DNA of 64,000 nt from Intrasporangium calvum DSM 43043 (GTDB lineage: Bacteria; Actinomycetota; Actinomycetes; Actinomycetales; Dermatophilaceae): NCBI RefSeq assembly GCF_000184685.1, contig NC_014830.1:2418001-2482000 (forward strand), given 5' to 3'. Position numbers and translations under genes: made by a program. The first letter of the stretch is position 1. Every line of letters begins with the position of its first letter. The notes beneath the pieces were generated by a model. That model did no database searches. It had not been told where the DNA came from and saw nothing but the letters and a program-made list of their open reading frames with translations. Positions 47,130-56,655 of the stretch are shown in pieces.

Positions 47130-48164
47130 TCAGCGCCTGTGGTTGACGGTGAGGACCCGCTCGAGCGCCGAGAACTCGTCGACGCACCGCCCCGCGCCGC
47201 GGACGGAGGCGTGGAGGGGGTCTGCGGCGACCGACACGGGGACTCCCAGCTCGTGACGCATCCTCTCGTCCAGTCCACGGAGCAGGGCGCCGCCGCCGGT
47301 GAGAGTGATCCCTCGTTCGAGGATGTCGCCGGCCAGCTCCGGCGGGCACACGTCCAAGGTGGCCCGGACGAGGTCGATGATCTGGAGCACCGGGCCCTCG
47401 ATGGCGCGGCGCACCTCGGCGGACCCGAGCTCGATGCGCTTCGGCAGCCCGGTGACGAGGTCACGGCCACGCACTCGCGTGGACAGCTCGGCACCGAGCG
47501 GGAAGACGGAGCCGACCGCGAGCTTGATCTCCTCGGCGCTGCTCTCGCCGAGCAGCAGCGAGTACTCGGCCTTGACGTGGCTGATGATCGCCTCGTCCAT
47601 CTCGTCACCGGCGACCCGCAGTGACGCGGACGTGACGATCCCCCCGAGGCTGATGGCAGCGACGTCGGTGGTGCCACCCCCGATGTCGACGACCATGCTG
47701 GCGGCCGCCTCGTGAATGGGCAGGCCGGCACCGATCGCCGCAGCCATCGGCTCCTCGATGAGGTAGACCCGGCGGGCGCCGCAGCGCAGCGCCGCGTCCT
47801 CCAGAGCGCGGCGCTCGACGCCCGTCACCTCACTCGGGACACACAGCACCATCCGCGGCCGTGCGATCCGGGACGTGCGGACCCGGTCGATGAACAGGCG
47901 AAGCATCAGCTCCGCGTCGTCGGCGTCCGACACGACACCGTCCCGGAGGGGCCGGACCGCCCGGATGGTTCCGGGCGCGCGGCCCAGCATCTCCTTGGCC
48001 TGCGTGCCCACGGCGACGAGCCGACCCGACTGCGCCTCGACCGCGACGACGGACGGCTCGTCGAGGACGACGCCCCGTCCGCGGGCGTGGATCAGGGTGT
48101 TCGCGGTCCCGAGGTCGACCGCCAGATCACGCCCGAGCGGGCGCAGTCCGGGGATCGGGCTCAT
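47130..48164 (-). CDS. mreB: Rod shape-determining protein MreB
   Basis: Actin-like filament protein (344 residues): phosphate 1 motif DLAVDLGTANTLIHARG, connect 1, phosphate 2 VVDIGGGTTDVAAIS, and adenosine motif GITLTGGGALLRGLDERM. The ATG at 48164 has CACAAT six bases upstream, implying a leaderless transcript that opens the mreBCD-mrdA operon. Its presence suggests lateral wall elongation controlled by Mre, not universal in actinobacteria. Confidence 0.96.
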   Translation of the reverse strand: MSPIPGLRPLGRDLAVDLGTANTLIHARGRGVVLDEPSVVAVEAQSGRLVAVGTQAKEMLGRAPGTIRAVRPLRDGVVSDADDAELMLRLFIDRVRTSRIARPRMVLCVPSEVTGVERRALEDAALRCGARRVYLIEEPMAAAIGAGLPIHEAAASMVVDIGGGTTDVAAISLGGIVTSASLRVAGDEMDEAIISHVKAEYSLLLGESSAEEIKLAVGSVFPLGAELSTRVRGRDLVTGLPKRIELGSAEVRRAIEGPVLQIIDLVRATLDVCPPELAGDILERGITLTGGGALLRGLDERMRHELGVPVSVAADPLHASVRGAGRCVDEFSALERVLTVNHRR

Positions 48165-48275
48165 ACGGGGATTGTGCCCCGGCGTGCTGCCGGGATCGTG
48201 GACCTCGACGCCGGAGCAGCCGAGGTGTCGGGCTCGGTGGCCACTGCCGCCCGGCCGGTCCCTCGCCGGACGCGC

Positions 48276-48698
48276 TCAGAGCCCGGGGAACCAGATGCCG
48301 ATCTCGCGGGCTGCTGACTCAGGCGAGTCGGAGCCGTGCACGATGTTCTGCTGCACCTTGAGGCCCCAGTCCCGCCCCAGGTCCCCGCGGATGGTGCCGG
48401 GTGCGGCCTCAGTGGGGTTGGTGGCGCCGGCGAGGGAACGGAAACCTCGCACGCAGTCCTGGCCCTCGATCACCGCAGCGGTCACCGGGCCGGAGCTCAT
48501 GAACTCGACGAGCGGCTCGTAGAAGGGCTTGCCCTCGTGCTCGGCATAGTGCGCGGCCAGCTGCTCCACGGTCGGCGTGAGGATCGCCAGAGCGACGAGG
48601 GTGTAGCCCTTGGCCTCGATGCGGCGGAGGACCTCACCGCTGAGGCCGCGCTGGAAACCGTCGGGCTTGACGAGGACGAGGGATCGTTCGATGGTCAC
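48276..48698 (-). CDS. ndk: Nucleoside diphosphate kinase
   Basis: Balances nucleoside triphosphates (140 residues). Seen: ERSLVLVKPDGFQRGLSGEVLRRIEAKGY, EFMSSGPVTAAVIEG, the nucleotide arginines, and the phosphorylated His121 in NIVHGSDS. The GTG start overlaps the DUF4233 stop (GTGA). The folC-DUF4233-ndk order is conserved in actinobacteria. Confidence 0.97.
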   Translation of the reverse strand: MTIERSLVLVKPDGFQRGLSGEVLRRIEAKGYTLVALAILTPTVEQLAAHYAEHEGKPFYEPLVEFMSSGPVTAAVIEGQDCVRGFRSLAGATNPTEAAPGTIRGDLGRDWGLKVQQNIVHGSDSPESAAREIGIWFPGL

Positions 48699-49108
48699 TC
48701 GGCCACCCTACCGACGCCATCGGCCCCGGAGTCCGGGCCCGGCGCCTGGGCCGCGTCGATCCGGCTGCCCATGACGAGGCAGGTCACCCACAGGACGAGG
48801 AAGATGATGCCGACGACGAGCATGGCGGGCACGATGAGGGCGCTCGCGAGGGTGAGCAGCTGGACCAACCACCCCAGGGTGACGCCGAACGGCCGCCGCA
48901 GCAGGCCGGCGGCGAGGACGCCGAGGATCGCAAGTCCGGTGCCGACGAGCAGGTACGTGGTCGACCGCTGCGAGTCCGGTCCGGTGGCCGCGACGGCCCG
49001 GGCGACCAGCGCGCCGAAGAACACGCTGATGGACTGGCCGACGAGCACCGTGGCCAGCATGCGCCACGTGAACCGACCGGTTTCCCCGTAGAAGGTCAGA
49101 CGGTGCAT
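48695..49108 (-). CDS. DUF4233 membrane protein
   Basis: A 137-residue protein with four helices: FTWRMLATVLVGQSISVFFGALVARAVA, TYLLVGTGLAILGVLAAGLLRRPFGVTLGWLVQLLTLASALIVPAMLVVGIIFLVLWVTCLVMGSRI. This fits DUF4233, usually encoded between folC and ndk. Function unknown. The start MHRLTFYG at 49108 is preferred; the longer frame upstream is a shadow of the next gene. Confidence 0.88.
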   Translation of the reverse strand: MHRLTFYGETGRFTWRMLATVLVGQSISVFFGALVARAVAATGPDSQRSTTYLLVGTGLAILGVLAAGLLRRPFGVTLGWLVQLLTLASALIVPAMLVVGIIFLVLWVTCLVMGSRIDAAQAPGPDSGADGVGRVAE

Positions 49109-49121
49109 GCGCGGGTGGCCC

Positions 49122-49568
49122 TCAGTAGTCCTGCGTCGTGTCCCACGACCGGATGATGGCCTGCGCCTCGGAGTCGCTGGCCCCCGTCGCCTGGGCATAG
49201 AGCGCCATCGCGTCCTCGCGCCGGCCGGCGGCGACGAGCCCGCTGATCCGGCTGCGTGCCTCCGCGGTGAGCCGTCCCTCGGTCCAGGACGCGGCGGCGT
49301 CGCGGACTCCCGGTCCCTGTCCAGGCACGAACCAGGAGTCGACGGCACGTTTGGCGTCGGGCAGCGGCGCGCCGGTCGCCTCGCGGTAGAGCTTGACGGC
49401 GTTGATCTTGTGGCCGGCGCTGATCTCGTGGCTGATCCTGGTGCGCACCGCGTCGGTGAGGCCCGCGTAGCGCTCCTCCCGGTCGCGTCGCCCGAAGATC
49501 CGTCCGTAGAGGACGGCGATGACCACGACGACGGCCACGATGAGGACCAGCTTCACCACGGGGTGCAT
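49122..49568 (-). CDS. Membrane-anchored protein with two L7/L12 C-domain-like motifs
   Basis: A 148-residue protein: one N-terminal helix (VVKLVLIVAVVVVIAVLYGRIFG), then two related segments, ISAGHKINAVKLYREATGAPLPDAKRAVDSW and VAAGRREDAMALYAQATGASDSEAQAIIRSW. These resemble the helix-turn of the ribosomal L7/L12 C-terminal domain (K-x-x-x-V-K-x-x-R-E-x-T-G-x-x-L-x-E-A-K). It would place an L7/L12-like module at the membrane. The ATG at 49568 has TAGTCT seven bases upstream (leaderless). Function unknown. Confidence 0.78.
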   Translation of the reverse strand: MHPVVKLVLIVAVVVVIAVLYGRIFGRRDREERYAGLTDAVRTRISHEISAGHKINAVKLYREATGAPLPDAKRAVDSWFVPGQGPGVRDAAASWTEGRLTAEARSRISGLVAAGRREDAMALYAQATGASDSEAQAIIRSWDTTQDY

Positions 49569-49587
49569 GGCGGACAGACTACGTGGC

Positions 49588-49667
49588 GCATCGAAAGAGC
49601 GGTTCGTCCCCCGTCTCGCGGGAGGGGCGCCCGGTCCGGGATTGGGGACGAACTGCTCTTTCGATGC
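49588..49667. repeat. Intergenic palindrome, TCGA-N4-GCAGT family
   Basis: 24-bp arms with one mismatch (49588-49611, 49644-49667), 32-base loop, starting 5 bases after the folC stop. The arm ATCGAAAGAGC(A/G)GTTCGTCCC is nearly identical to the one at 62482. Confidence 0.9.
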
Positions 49668-49672
49668 GGGGG

Positions 49673-51061
49673 TCAGACGTCCGTGACGCCGAGCAGGAGC
49701 CGGACCTCGCCGACCGTGATGACCGAGCCCGTGACGATGACACCGCCGCCCATGCCCTCCTCCTCGGCGAGCCCGATGGCGCGGTCGAGGGCTTCGGGCA
49801 GGTTGCTCTCCACCGTGACCCGGGACTCGCCGAAGATGTCGGCGGCGAGCGCTCCGAGCTGCACGGGCGAGAGGGCGCGCGGGGAGGAGCTGCGGGTGAT
49901 GACGACGTGGTCGAGCCTCGGCTCGAGGGCTTCGAGGATCGCCGTGGCGTCCTTGTCCGCCACGATGCCGACGAGGCCGACGAGCCGCGTGAAGGTGAAG
50001 GCCTCGTCGAGGGCGGCAACGAGGGACCGGGCGCCGTGCGGGTTGTGCGCGGCGTCGACGAGGACGGTGGGTGAGCGCCGGACCACTTCGAGCCGGCCGG
50101 GCGACGTCATCCGGGCCACGGCGGCCGCGAGCACCTCGCCGTCGAGGGCGTGTTCTCCGCCGCCGAGGAAGCTCTCCACGGCAGCCACGGCGATCGCGAG
50201 GTTGCTCGCCTGGTGTGCCCCGTGGATGGGCAGGAAGAGGTCGGTGTAGTCGCCGGCGAGGCCGCGGAGGTTGACCTGCTGGCCGCCCAGGGCGAGGTCG
50301 CGTGCGAGCACGCCGAACTGGTCGCCCTCGAGCCGGAGCTCGGAGCCGACCTCCTCGACCCGCTCACCGAGGACGGCGGCGACCTCAGGGGCCTGTAGCG
50401 CCGAGACCGTGATGGATCCGGGCTTGATGATGCCGCTCTTCTCGTGCGCGATGTCCACGACGTCGTCACCGAGGAGGTGCGTGTGGTCGAGGTCGATGGG
50501 CGTGATGACGGCGACCGCGCCGTCGGCGACGTTGGTCGCGTCCCAGGACCCGCCGAGTCCCACCTCGACGATGGCGACGTCGACGGGCGCGTCGGCGAAG
50601 GCGGCGAAGGCGACCGCGACGAGGACCTCGAAGAAGTTCATCCGCCGGCCACCCGAGGCGAGGGACCTGGCGTCCACCAGCTCGATGAGGGGTGCGACCT
50701 CGTCATACGCGGCGATGAACTTGTCACGCGGAATCGGTTTTCCGGACAGGCTGATCCGTTCACGGATGTCCTGCAGGTGCGGCGAGGTGAACCGCCCCGT
50801 CGAGAGTCCGGTCTCCTGCAGGATGGTGTCGATCATCCGGCTCGTCGACGTCTTGCCGTTGGTGCCGGTGAGGTGGATGACGGGATAGCTGCGCTGGGGG
50901 TCCCCGGCGAGCTCCATGACCGCGGCGATCCGTTCGAGGGACGGTCCGATGTCGTTCTCGGGTGCCCGGGCGAGGATCGCCTCCTCGATCTGGCGGAGGC
51001 GCTTCATCTCCTCGAGGTTGCGGGCCGCTTCCTGGGCGGGCCCGTCCGGCTGACCGCTCAC
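49673..51061 (-). CDS. folC: Folylpolyglutamate synthase / dihydrofolate synthase
   Basis: Adds glutamate to folates (462 residues). Seen: P-loop HLTGTNGKTSTSRMIDTIL (~66), FTSPHLQDIRERI, NFFEVLVAVAF, the metal/omega region DVAIVEVGLGGSWDATNV, DLDHTHLLG, IAHEKSGIIKPG and DAAHNPHGARSLVAAL. The GTG start at 51061 overlaps the stop of the GNAT gene (GTGA). It belongs to the ileS-GNAT-folC unit under T-box control and ends at the palindrome. Confidence 0.96.
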   Translation of the reverse strand: MSGQPDGPAQEAARNLEEMKRLRQIEEAILARAPENDIGPSLERIAAVMELAGDPQRSYPVIHLTGTNGKTSTSRMIDTILQETGLSTGRFTSPHLQDIRERISLSGKPIPRDKFIAAYDEVAPLIELVDARSLASGGRRMNFFEVLVAVAFAAFADAPVDVAIVEVGLGGSWDATNVADGAVAVITPIDLDHTHLLGDDVVDIAHEKSGIIKPGSITVSALQAPEVAAVLGERVEEVGSELRLEGDQFGVLARDLALGGQQVNLRGLAGDYTDLFLPIHGAHQASNLAIAVAAVESFLGGGEHALDGEVLAAAVARMTSPGRLEVVRRSPTVLVDAAHNPHGARSLVAALDEAFTFTRLVGLVGIVADKDATAILEALEPRLDHVVITRSSSPRALSPVQLGALAADIFGESRVTVESNLPEALDRAIGLAEEEGMGGGVIVTGSVITVGEVRLLLGVTDV

Positions 51062-51633
51062 GCGTTCTCCCCTTCCTGAGCCGCGAGTTCGCGGACCATC
51101 CAGACCGTGTCGGGCAGGCCGGAACCGGACGGTTCGCGGTGGGTCTCGACGAAGCCGTGGGCCCGGTGGAAGCGCTCGGCGTAGGCGTTGCCGTCCGGGT
51201 AGGCCACGGTGATCCGCGGATGTCCGGCCTCGCGCGCACGGGCGACGACGGCGTCCATCAGGGCGGAGCCCACACCCCGGCCGTGGTGTTCGGGCAGGAC
51301 GTACAGCTTCCACATGACGAACTCGTCGTCCTGCGGGCCGAAGGCCGCCATGCCGACGACGGTGCCCTGCAGCTCGGCGACCAAGGTGCGGCCCTGGCGG
51401 ATGGAGGCGGTCACGACGTCTGCGGTCCACCACTTGGCCAGGCCCATCGCGACGTAGTCCAGGCCGGCGATGGGTTCGTGGATGAGCGGCCAGGTGCGGT
51501 GCCCGATGCTGAGGACCGCCTCGAGGTCGTCGCCCCCGGCGGTGCGCACCAGGAGACCATCGCCCGGGCCCTCGGCCGGGTCGGGGCCCTCGGCTGCCGG
51601 GTCGGGGGGGTTCGTCGACTCGATGCCACTCAT
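51058..51633 (-). CDS. GNAT-family N-acetyltransferase
   Basis: A 191-residue protein with an acidic Pro-rich N-terminus (~1-27) and a GNAT domain: [33 protein letters not shown], the acetyl-CoA motif [31 protein letters not shown] and a final [19 protein letters not shown]. The substrate is unknown. It is joined by 4-bp overlaps to both ileS and folC, so it is co-expressed with isoleucyl-tRNA synthetase. Confidence 0.88.
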   Translation of the reverse strand: MSGIESTNPPDPAAEGPDPAEGPGDGLLVRTAGGDDLEAVLSIGHRTWPLIHEPIAGLDYVAMGLAKWWTADVVTASIRQGRTLVAELQGTVVGMAAFGPQDDEFVMWKLYVLPEHHGRGVGSALMDAVVARAREAGHPRITVAYPDGNAYAERFHRAHGFVETHREPSGSGLPDTVWMVRELAAQEGENA

Positions 51634-54600
51634 GCCTTGGCCACCACGATGGTCGCGGGCGCGCCGTCGCCGACGGTGACGGTGGTGCCCGTGCCGTCCG
51701 CGAGGGGGTGCTCGGGCCCGGCCGAGGAGAACTGGGTGGCCAGCGTCTCGGCCACGAGCAGGTCCCGGTGCGTGACCGTGGCCTCGAAGACCTCAGGTGC
51801 TCCCTGGATGGTGAGGCTGATCCGGTCGCTGACGTGCAGGCCCGCATCGCGGCGGGCCTGTTGGATGGCGCGGACGAGGTCCCGCGCCACGCCCTCGGTC
51901 GCGAGCTCCGGGGTGACGTGCGTGTCGAGGACGATGAACCCACCGCCCGGCAGCATCGCCGTGGCCGCCGCCGTGGCCGCCGCCGTGGCAGGTGCACCGG
52001 AGCCGGCCGCCTCCCCGGGATGCCGGCCCTCGCCCGCGACGACGGTCTCGAGGGTGTACTCGCCCGCCAGCAGCTCGAGCCCACCCGAGGTGACGAGACC
52101 ATCGGCGGAGACGGACCAGTCGCCGGTCTTGCTGCCCCGGATGGCCGCCTGGACGTCCTTGCCGAGCCGGGGGCCGGCCGCGCGGGCGTTGACGGCGAGC
52201 CGCTGGGTCACGCCGAAGTCGGCCTCGCTGGCCGTCTCGACGTCGACGAAGGTGATCGTCTTGACGTTGAGCTCGTCCCGGATGATCGAGCCGAACGGCT
52301 CGAGCTTTCCGGGCTCGGGCGCGACGACGGTCAGACCGCTGAGCGGCAGCCGGGCTCGGAGCCCGTTGGCCTTGCGGAGGCTGGACCCGACGGAGCACAC
52401 CTCCCGCGCCCGGTCCATGGCGAGAACCAGCTCGTGGTCGGCGGGCAGCTCCCCCGCATCGGGATAGTCGGCGAGGTGCACGGACCGCTCACCGGTCAGA
52501 CCCCTCCAGATCTCCTCGGTCGTGAGGGGCAGGAGCGGCGCGATCGCCCTGGTCACCATCTCGAGCGCCGTCCACAGGGTGTCGAAGGCGGCCAGCGACT
52601 CAGCTGACTCGCCGCCCCAGAAGCGGTCTCGGGACCGGCGGATGTACCAGTTCGTCAGCACGTCGAGGAAGGACCGCATCGTGTCGCACGCCGCCGCGAT
52701 CTCGTAGGCGTCGAGCTCCTCGGTCATCTCGGCGACGAACTCGCGGACCTTGGCGAGCAGGTAGCGGTCCAGGACGTCCGGAGACGCCGTGGAGCGCTGC
52801 GCCGCATAGCCGGACCCGCCGCGCGCCGTGTTGGCGTAGAGGGCGAAGAACGACCACGCGTTCCACAGCGGGATCATCACCTGCCGAACCCCGTCGCGGA
52901 TCCCCTGCTCGGTGACGACGAGGTTGCCGCCGCGCAGGATCGGGCTGCTCATGAGGAACCAGCGCATCGCGTCGGCACCGTCCCGGTCGAAGACCTCGGT
53001 CACGTCGGGGTAGTTCTGCAGCGACTTGCTCATCTTCTGGCCGTCGGAGCCGAGGACGATGCCGTGGCTGATGCAGGACTTGAACGCGGGCCGGTCGAAG
53101 AGGGCGGTGGCAAGGACGTGCAGCGTGTAGAACCAGCCACGGGTCTGGCCGATGTACTCGACGATGAAGTCACCGGGGAAGTGGTGCTCGAACCACTCGG
53201 CGTTCTCGAACGGGTAGTGCACCTGGGCGAAGCTCATCGACCCGGAGTCGAACCACACGTCGAGGACGTCCTCGACGCGGCGCATGGTCGACTGCCCCGT
53301 CGGGTCGTCCGGGTTGGGGCGCGTCAGCGAGTCGATGAAGGGCCGGTGCAGGTCGGTCACCGCGACACCGAAGTCCCGTTCGAGCTCCTCGAAGGACCCG
53401 TAGACGTCGATCCGGGGGTACTCCGGGCTGTCGGACCTCCACACCGGGATCGGGCTGCCCCAAAAGCGGTTTCGCGAGATGGACCAGTCCCTCGCATTGG
53501 CCAGCCACTTGCCGAACTGGCCGTCCTTGATGTGCGAGGGCGTCCAGGCGATCTCCTGGTTGAGCTCGAGCATCCGCTCCTTGATCTTGGTCACCTCGAC
53601 GAACCACGAGGAGACCGCCATGTAGATGAGCGGCTCACGGCAGCGCCAGCAGTGCGGGTAGCTGTGGTCGTAGGTCTCGCGGCGCAGCAGGACCGTGCCC
53701 TCGGTCGTGCTACCCATCTCCCCCTCGCCGCGGGTCCGCGCCTTGAGGTGGTCGACGATGTGGGCGTTCGCGTCGAAGACGTGCATGCCCTCGTACTCGG
53801 TGATGGGGTGGGTGAAGCGCCCGTCCGGCCCCACCGGCACGACGACGTCGATGCCGAAGGCGTCGGTGAGGACCTTGTCCTCCTCACCGAAGGCGGAGGC
53901 GATGTGGACCAGGCCGGTGCCGTCCTCGATCGTGACGTAGTCCGCGGGCAGGACGACGTGCCCCTTGGGATGACCCAGGTAGTAGCTGAAGGGCGGCGTG
54001 TAGCTGCGGCCGACGAGCTGGGACCCCTTGAGCCGCTGGACCACGCGGTCCTGGAGGGACTCAGGGTCCGAGCCACCGAGTTCCTTGCGGTAGGAGGCGA
54101 GCCGGGCCTCGGCGATGACGTAGCGCTCCGTGGTCCCGCTGAAGTCGGACTCGACGACGACGTAGTCGATGTCGGGGTGGACGGCCATCGCGATGTTGGA
54201 CGGCACCGTCCACGGGGTGGTCGTCCAGACGAGCGCGAGCTCACCGGTCTCGAGGCGGTAGCCGATGGTCACCGCCGGGTCCTGACGCATCTTGTACACG
54301 TCGTCGTCCATGCGCAGCTCGTGGTTGGACAGCGGGGTCTGGTCGTTCCAGCAGTAGGGCAGGACCCGGAAGCCCTCGTAGACCAGCCCCTTGTCGTAGA
54401 GCGTCTTGAAGGCCCAGATGACCGACTCCATGTAGCCGGGCTCGAGCGTCTTGTAGTCGTGGTCGAAGTCGACCCACCGCGCCTGACGCGTCACGTAGTC
54501 ACGCCACTCCCCCGTGTACTTGAGCACGGAGGCCCGGCAGGCGTCGTTGAAGGTGTCGATGCCGAGGTCGAGGATGTCCTGCTTGGTCTTGAGCCCGAGC

Positions 54601-54953
54601 TGGCGCTGCGCCTCGAGCTCGGCGGGCAGGCCGTGGGTGTCCCACCCGAACCGGCGCTCGACGCGCCGGCCGCGCATCGTCTGGTAGCGCGGGACGATGT
54701 CCTTGACGTACCCGGTGAGCAGGTGCCCGTAGTGGGGCAGTCCGTTGGCGAAGGGGGGCCCGTCGTAGAACACGAACTCGTTGGCGCCGCTCTCACCGGC
54801 CGCACGGTTCTCGACGGAGGCGATGAAGGTGCCGTCCTCGTCCCAGTACTTCAGGACGCGCTCCTCGATCTCGGGGAAGCGGGGGCTCGACGGAACGCCC
54901 GCCCTGCTGTCGACGGCGCCGGACGGATCGGTGCTGACCTTCGGGTACACCAT
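51630..54953 (-). CDS. ileS: Isoleucyl-tRNA synthetase
   Basis: Class I synthetase of 1107 residues, the long type 2 form. Seen: HIGH variant PHYGH in [17 protein letters not shown], the editing domain ([20 protein letters not shown]), [11 protein letters not shown], and [12 protein letters not shown] at ~638. The usual C-terminal zinc finger of type 1 enzymes is absent, as expected for type 2. The leader carries a T-box. The ATG at 54953 is preceded by AGCAGGAGACC as ribosome site. Confidence 0.97.
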   Translation of the reverse strand: MVYPKVSTDPSGAVDSRAGVPSSPRFPEIEERVLKYWDEDGTFIASVENRAAGESGANEFVFYDGPPFANGLPHYGHLLTGYVKDIVPRYQTMRGRRVERRFGWDTHGLPAELEAQRQLGLKTKQDILDLGIDTFNDACRASVLKYTGEWRDYVTRQARWVDFDHDYKTLEPGYMESVIWAFKTLYDKGLVYEGFRVLPYCWNDQTPLSNHELRMDDDVYKMRQDPAVTIGYRLETGELALVWTTTPWTVPSNIAMAVHPDIDYVVVESDFSGTTERYVIAEARLASYRKELGGSDPESLQDRVVQRLKGSQLVGRSYTPPFSYYLGHPKGHVVLPADYVTIEDGTGLVHIASAFGEEDKVLTDAFGIDVVVPVGPDGRFTHPITEYEGMHVFDANAHIVDHLKARTRGEGEMGSTTEGTVLLRRETYDHSYPHCWRCREPLIYMAVSSWFVEVTKIKERMLELNQEIAWTPSHIKDGQFGKWLANARDWSISRNRFWGSPIPVWRSDSPEYPRIDVYGSFEELERDFGVAVTDLHRPFIDSLTRPNPDDPTGQSTMRRVEDVLDVWFDSGSMSFAQVHYPFENAEWFEHHFPGDFIVEYIGQTRGWFYTLHVLATALFDRPAFKSCISHGIVLGSDGQKMSKSLQNYPDVTEVFDRDGADAMRWFLMSSPILRGGNLVVTEQGIRDGVRQVMIPLWNAWSFFALYANTARGGSGYAAQRSTASPDVLDRYLLAKVREFVAEMTEELDAYEIAAACDTMRSFLDVLTNWYIRRSRDRFWGGESAESLAAFDTLWTALEMVTRAIAPLLPLTTEEIWRGLTGERSVHLADYPDAGELPADHELVLAMDRAREVCSVGSSLRKANGLRARLPLSGLTVVAPEPGKLEPFGSIIRDELNVKTITFVDVETASEADFGVTQRLAVNARAAGPRLGKDVQAAIRGSKTGDWSVSADGLVTSGGLELLAGEYTLETVVAGEGRHPGEAAGSGAPATAAATAAATAMLPGGGFIVLDTHVTPELATEGVARDLVRAIQQARRDAGLHVSDRISLTIQGAPEVFEATVTHRDLLVAETLATQFSSAGPEHPLADGTGTTVTVGDGAPATIVVAKA

Positions 54954-54984
54954 GGGTCGTGGTCTCCTGCTGCTGCGTGGTTCG

Positions 54985-55212
54985 GACTGCTCGTGGGATC
55001 TCGTTCACGAGGACGACGTCACCCGTGAGCTCCGCCGCGGTACCACCCCGCTTGCCGCACGACCGCGCGTGACCCGGAAAGCGAGCCCAGCGGCATACGA
55101 CCACTCTTGTCCAGGCTGTGACGGGCCCACCCGTCCGGGTCTAGTGGGGCCCAGCCGGGCTGGGACCGTTCTTCCGGAGGCTCGCCGCTGATGACGGCTC
55201 AGACGCCTGTGC
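54985..55212 (-). ncRNA. ileS T-box riboswitch
   Basis: The T-box sequence GGGGTGGTACCGCG stands at 55036-55049 on the minus strand. Upstream, a short stem exposes ATC (55190-55192), the isoleucine specifier, in GAGCCGTCATCAGCGGC, which fits the ultrashort stem I type of actinobacterial ileS leaders that control translation. A later CTCGTG-N10-CACGAG hairpin lies near the ribosome site. Uncharged tRNA-Ile should raise ileS expression. A perfect dispersed-motif copy (55080-55098) sits between the specifier part and the T-box helix. Confidence 0.85.
55080..55098 (+). repeat. Dispersed 19-bp motif, copy 17 (perfect)
   Basis: An exact AGCGAGCCCAGCGGCATAC on plus, inside the ileS T-box leader. 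Confidence 0.9.
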
Positions 55213-55217
55213 TCCGA

Positions 55218-55227
55218 AGTCTAGCCT
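55218..55227. promoter_or_regulatory. Overlapping divergent -10 elements
   Basis: TAGACT on minus (55223-55218) would start the ileS T-box RNA near 55211. TAGCCT on plus (55222-55227) would start the FAD oxidoreductase mRNA on its GTG at 55234. They share the TA at 55222-55223, so only one can be bound at a time. Confidence 0.55.
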
Positions 55228-55233
55228 GTGAGC

Positions 55234-56643
55234 GTGACCACCTTCCCGCCCAGCGTGCAGTCCCGCGTCGTGACCGACGAGGACGTCAAACGGACGTATG
55301 CCGCTGACGCCGGCCCCGCGCCCAGGGAACCTTCGCGCGACGTCCCCTCCGACTACACCGTCGTGCGCGCCCGGGACGTCGCCGACGTGGTCGCGGTGCT
55401 CGAGCACGCGCAGGCGACCGGCACCCCGGTGGTCCCCCAGGGCGCGCGCACGTCCCGGGTCGGCGGAGCGCGGGCGACGGAGGGGTGCATCGTGCTCAAC
55501 GTCGAGGCCCTCGACGCGATCGAGACGGTCGACCCGGTCGAGGGGATCGCCGTCGTCGGCCCTGGCGTCGTCAACGCCGACCTCAAGACGGCAGCCGCGG
55601 CGGCCGGGCTCTTCTACGGCCCGGACCCCGCGTCGACCGGGACCTGCACGATCGGCGGGAACGTCGCGACGAACGCGGGCGGCCTGTGCTGCCTCAAGTA
55701 CGGCGTGACGGCGGACTGGGTGACGGCGCTCGACGTCGTGCTCCCCGGCGGCGAGGTGATGCGGACGGGGCACCGGACGGCGAAGGGAGTGACGGGGCTC
55801 GACCTGACGGGGCTGCTCGTCGGGTCCGAGGGGACCCTCGGCGTCGTGACCCGCGTCGTGACGCGGCTCCTCCCCGCGCCGGACCCCGCGCTGACCGCGC
55901 TGGCGACCTTCGGCTCCCTCGACGACGCCGTCCGTGCAGTGGTGACCCTGCGCCTCGACCGGCACCGCCCATCGCTGCTCGAGATCCTCGACCGGGCGAG
56001 CCTCGAGGCGGTGCAGGCATTCGGGGACTACGGCTTCCCCGCTGACGCGGACGCGGTGCTGCTCGTCCAGTCGGACCGGCCCGGCCACGCCGCGGAGGAC
56101 GTCGCGAGGTACGGAGAGCTGATGACCGGCGCCGGGGCGCTCGAGGTCGCGGTGGCCGAGGACCGGCAGGAGGCGGACCTGCTGCTCCAGGGTCGGCGCG
56201 TGCTGAGCACCGCGATCGAGGCGCTGGGGTCGCGGCTCGCGGAGGACGTCTGCGTCCCGGTCGGCCGGCTCGGCGACTACGTCCGCGGCGCGGCCGAGGT
56301 GTCGGAGCGTCTGGGGGTGCGGATCCCGGTGAGCGGGCACGCCGGCGACGGCAACCTCCACCCGTCGATCGTCTATCCCCCCGGGGACGACGACGCGCGG
56401 AGGCGGGCCTGGGGGGCGTTCGACGAGCTGATGCGCCTCGGGCTGTCCCTCGGCGGGACCGTCGCCGGGGAGCACGGCATCGGGTCGGTCAAGCGCCGCT
56501 GGTTCGCCGCGGAGGTGGGCCCGCGCGAGGTGCAGCGGCAGCGCGCGATCAAGGCCGTCTTCGACCCGTCCGGGATCATGAACCCGGAGGTCGTCTTCGG
56601 CGGTGGCCGGTGGGCGACGCGTCCCGGCAGCACCAGCACCTGA
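55234..56643 (+). CDS. FAD-binding oxidoreductase, GlcD / D-lactate dehydrogenase type
   Basis: A ~469-residue flavoenzyme of the FAD-linked oxidase family. Seen: PCMH-type FAD domain with VVPQGARTSRVGGARATEGCIVLNV, GPDPASTGTCTIGGNVATNAGGLCCLKYGVTADWV and GLLVGSEGTLGVVTRVV; the C-terminal cap has VSGHAGDGNLHP and GTVAGEHGIGSVKR. It probably oxidises a 2-hydroxy acid such as glycolate or D-lactate. The GTG at 55234 fits a leaderless mRNA; GTG 55228 is in frame. A dispersed-motif copy encodes TYAADAG near the N-terminus. Confidence 0.9.
   Translation: MTTFPPSVQSRVVTDEDVKRTYAADAGPAPREPSRDVPSDYTVVRARDVADVVAVLEHAQATGTPVVPQGARTSRVGGARATEGCIVLNVEALDAIETVDPVEGIAVVGPGVVNADLKTAAAAAGLFYGPDPASTGTCTIGGNVATNAGGLCCLKYGVTADWVTALDVVLPGGEVMRTGHRTAKGVTGLDLTGLLVGSEGTLGVVTRVVTRLLPAPDPALTALATFGSLDDAVRAVVTLRLDRHRPSLLEILDRASLEAVQAFGDYGFPADADAVLLVQSDRPGHAAEDVARYGELMTGAGALEVAVAEDRQEADLLLQGRRVLSTAIEALGSRLAEDVCVPVGRLGDYVRGAAEVSERLGVRIPVSGHAGDGNLHPSIVYPPGDDDARRRAWGAFDELMRLGLSLGGTVAGEHGIGSVKRRWFAAEVGPREVQRQRAIKAVFDPSGIMNPEVVFGGGRWATRPGSTST
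55296..55314 (-). repeat. Dispersed 19-bp motif, copy 18
   Basis: The exact 10-bp core is on minus and the outer half has diverged. It is antisense to the FAD oxidoreductase gene, which reads it as TYAADAG. Confidence 0.7.
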
Positions 56644-56655
56644 TAGGAAGGCGAC

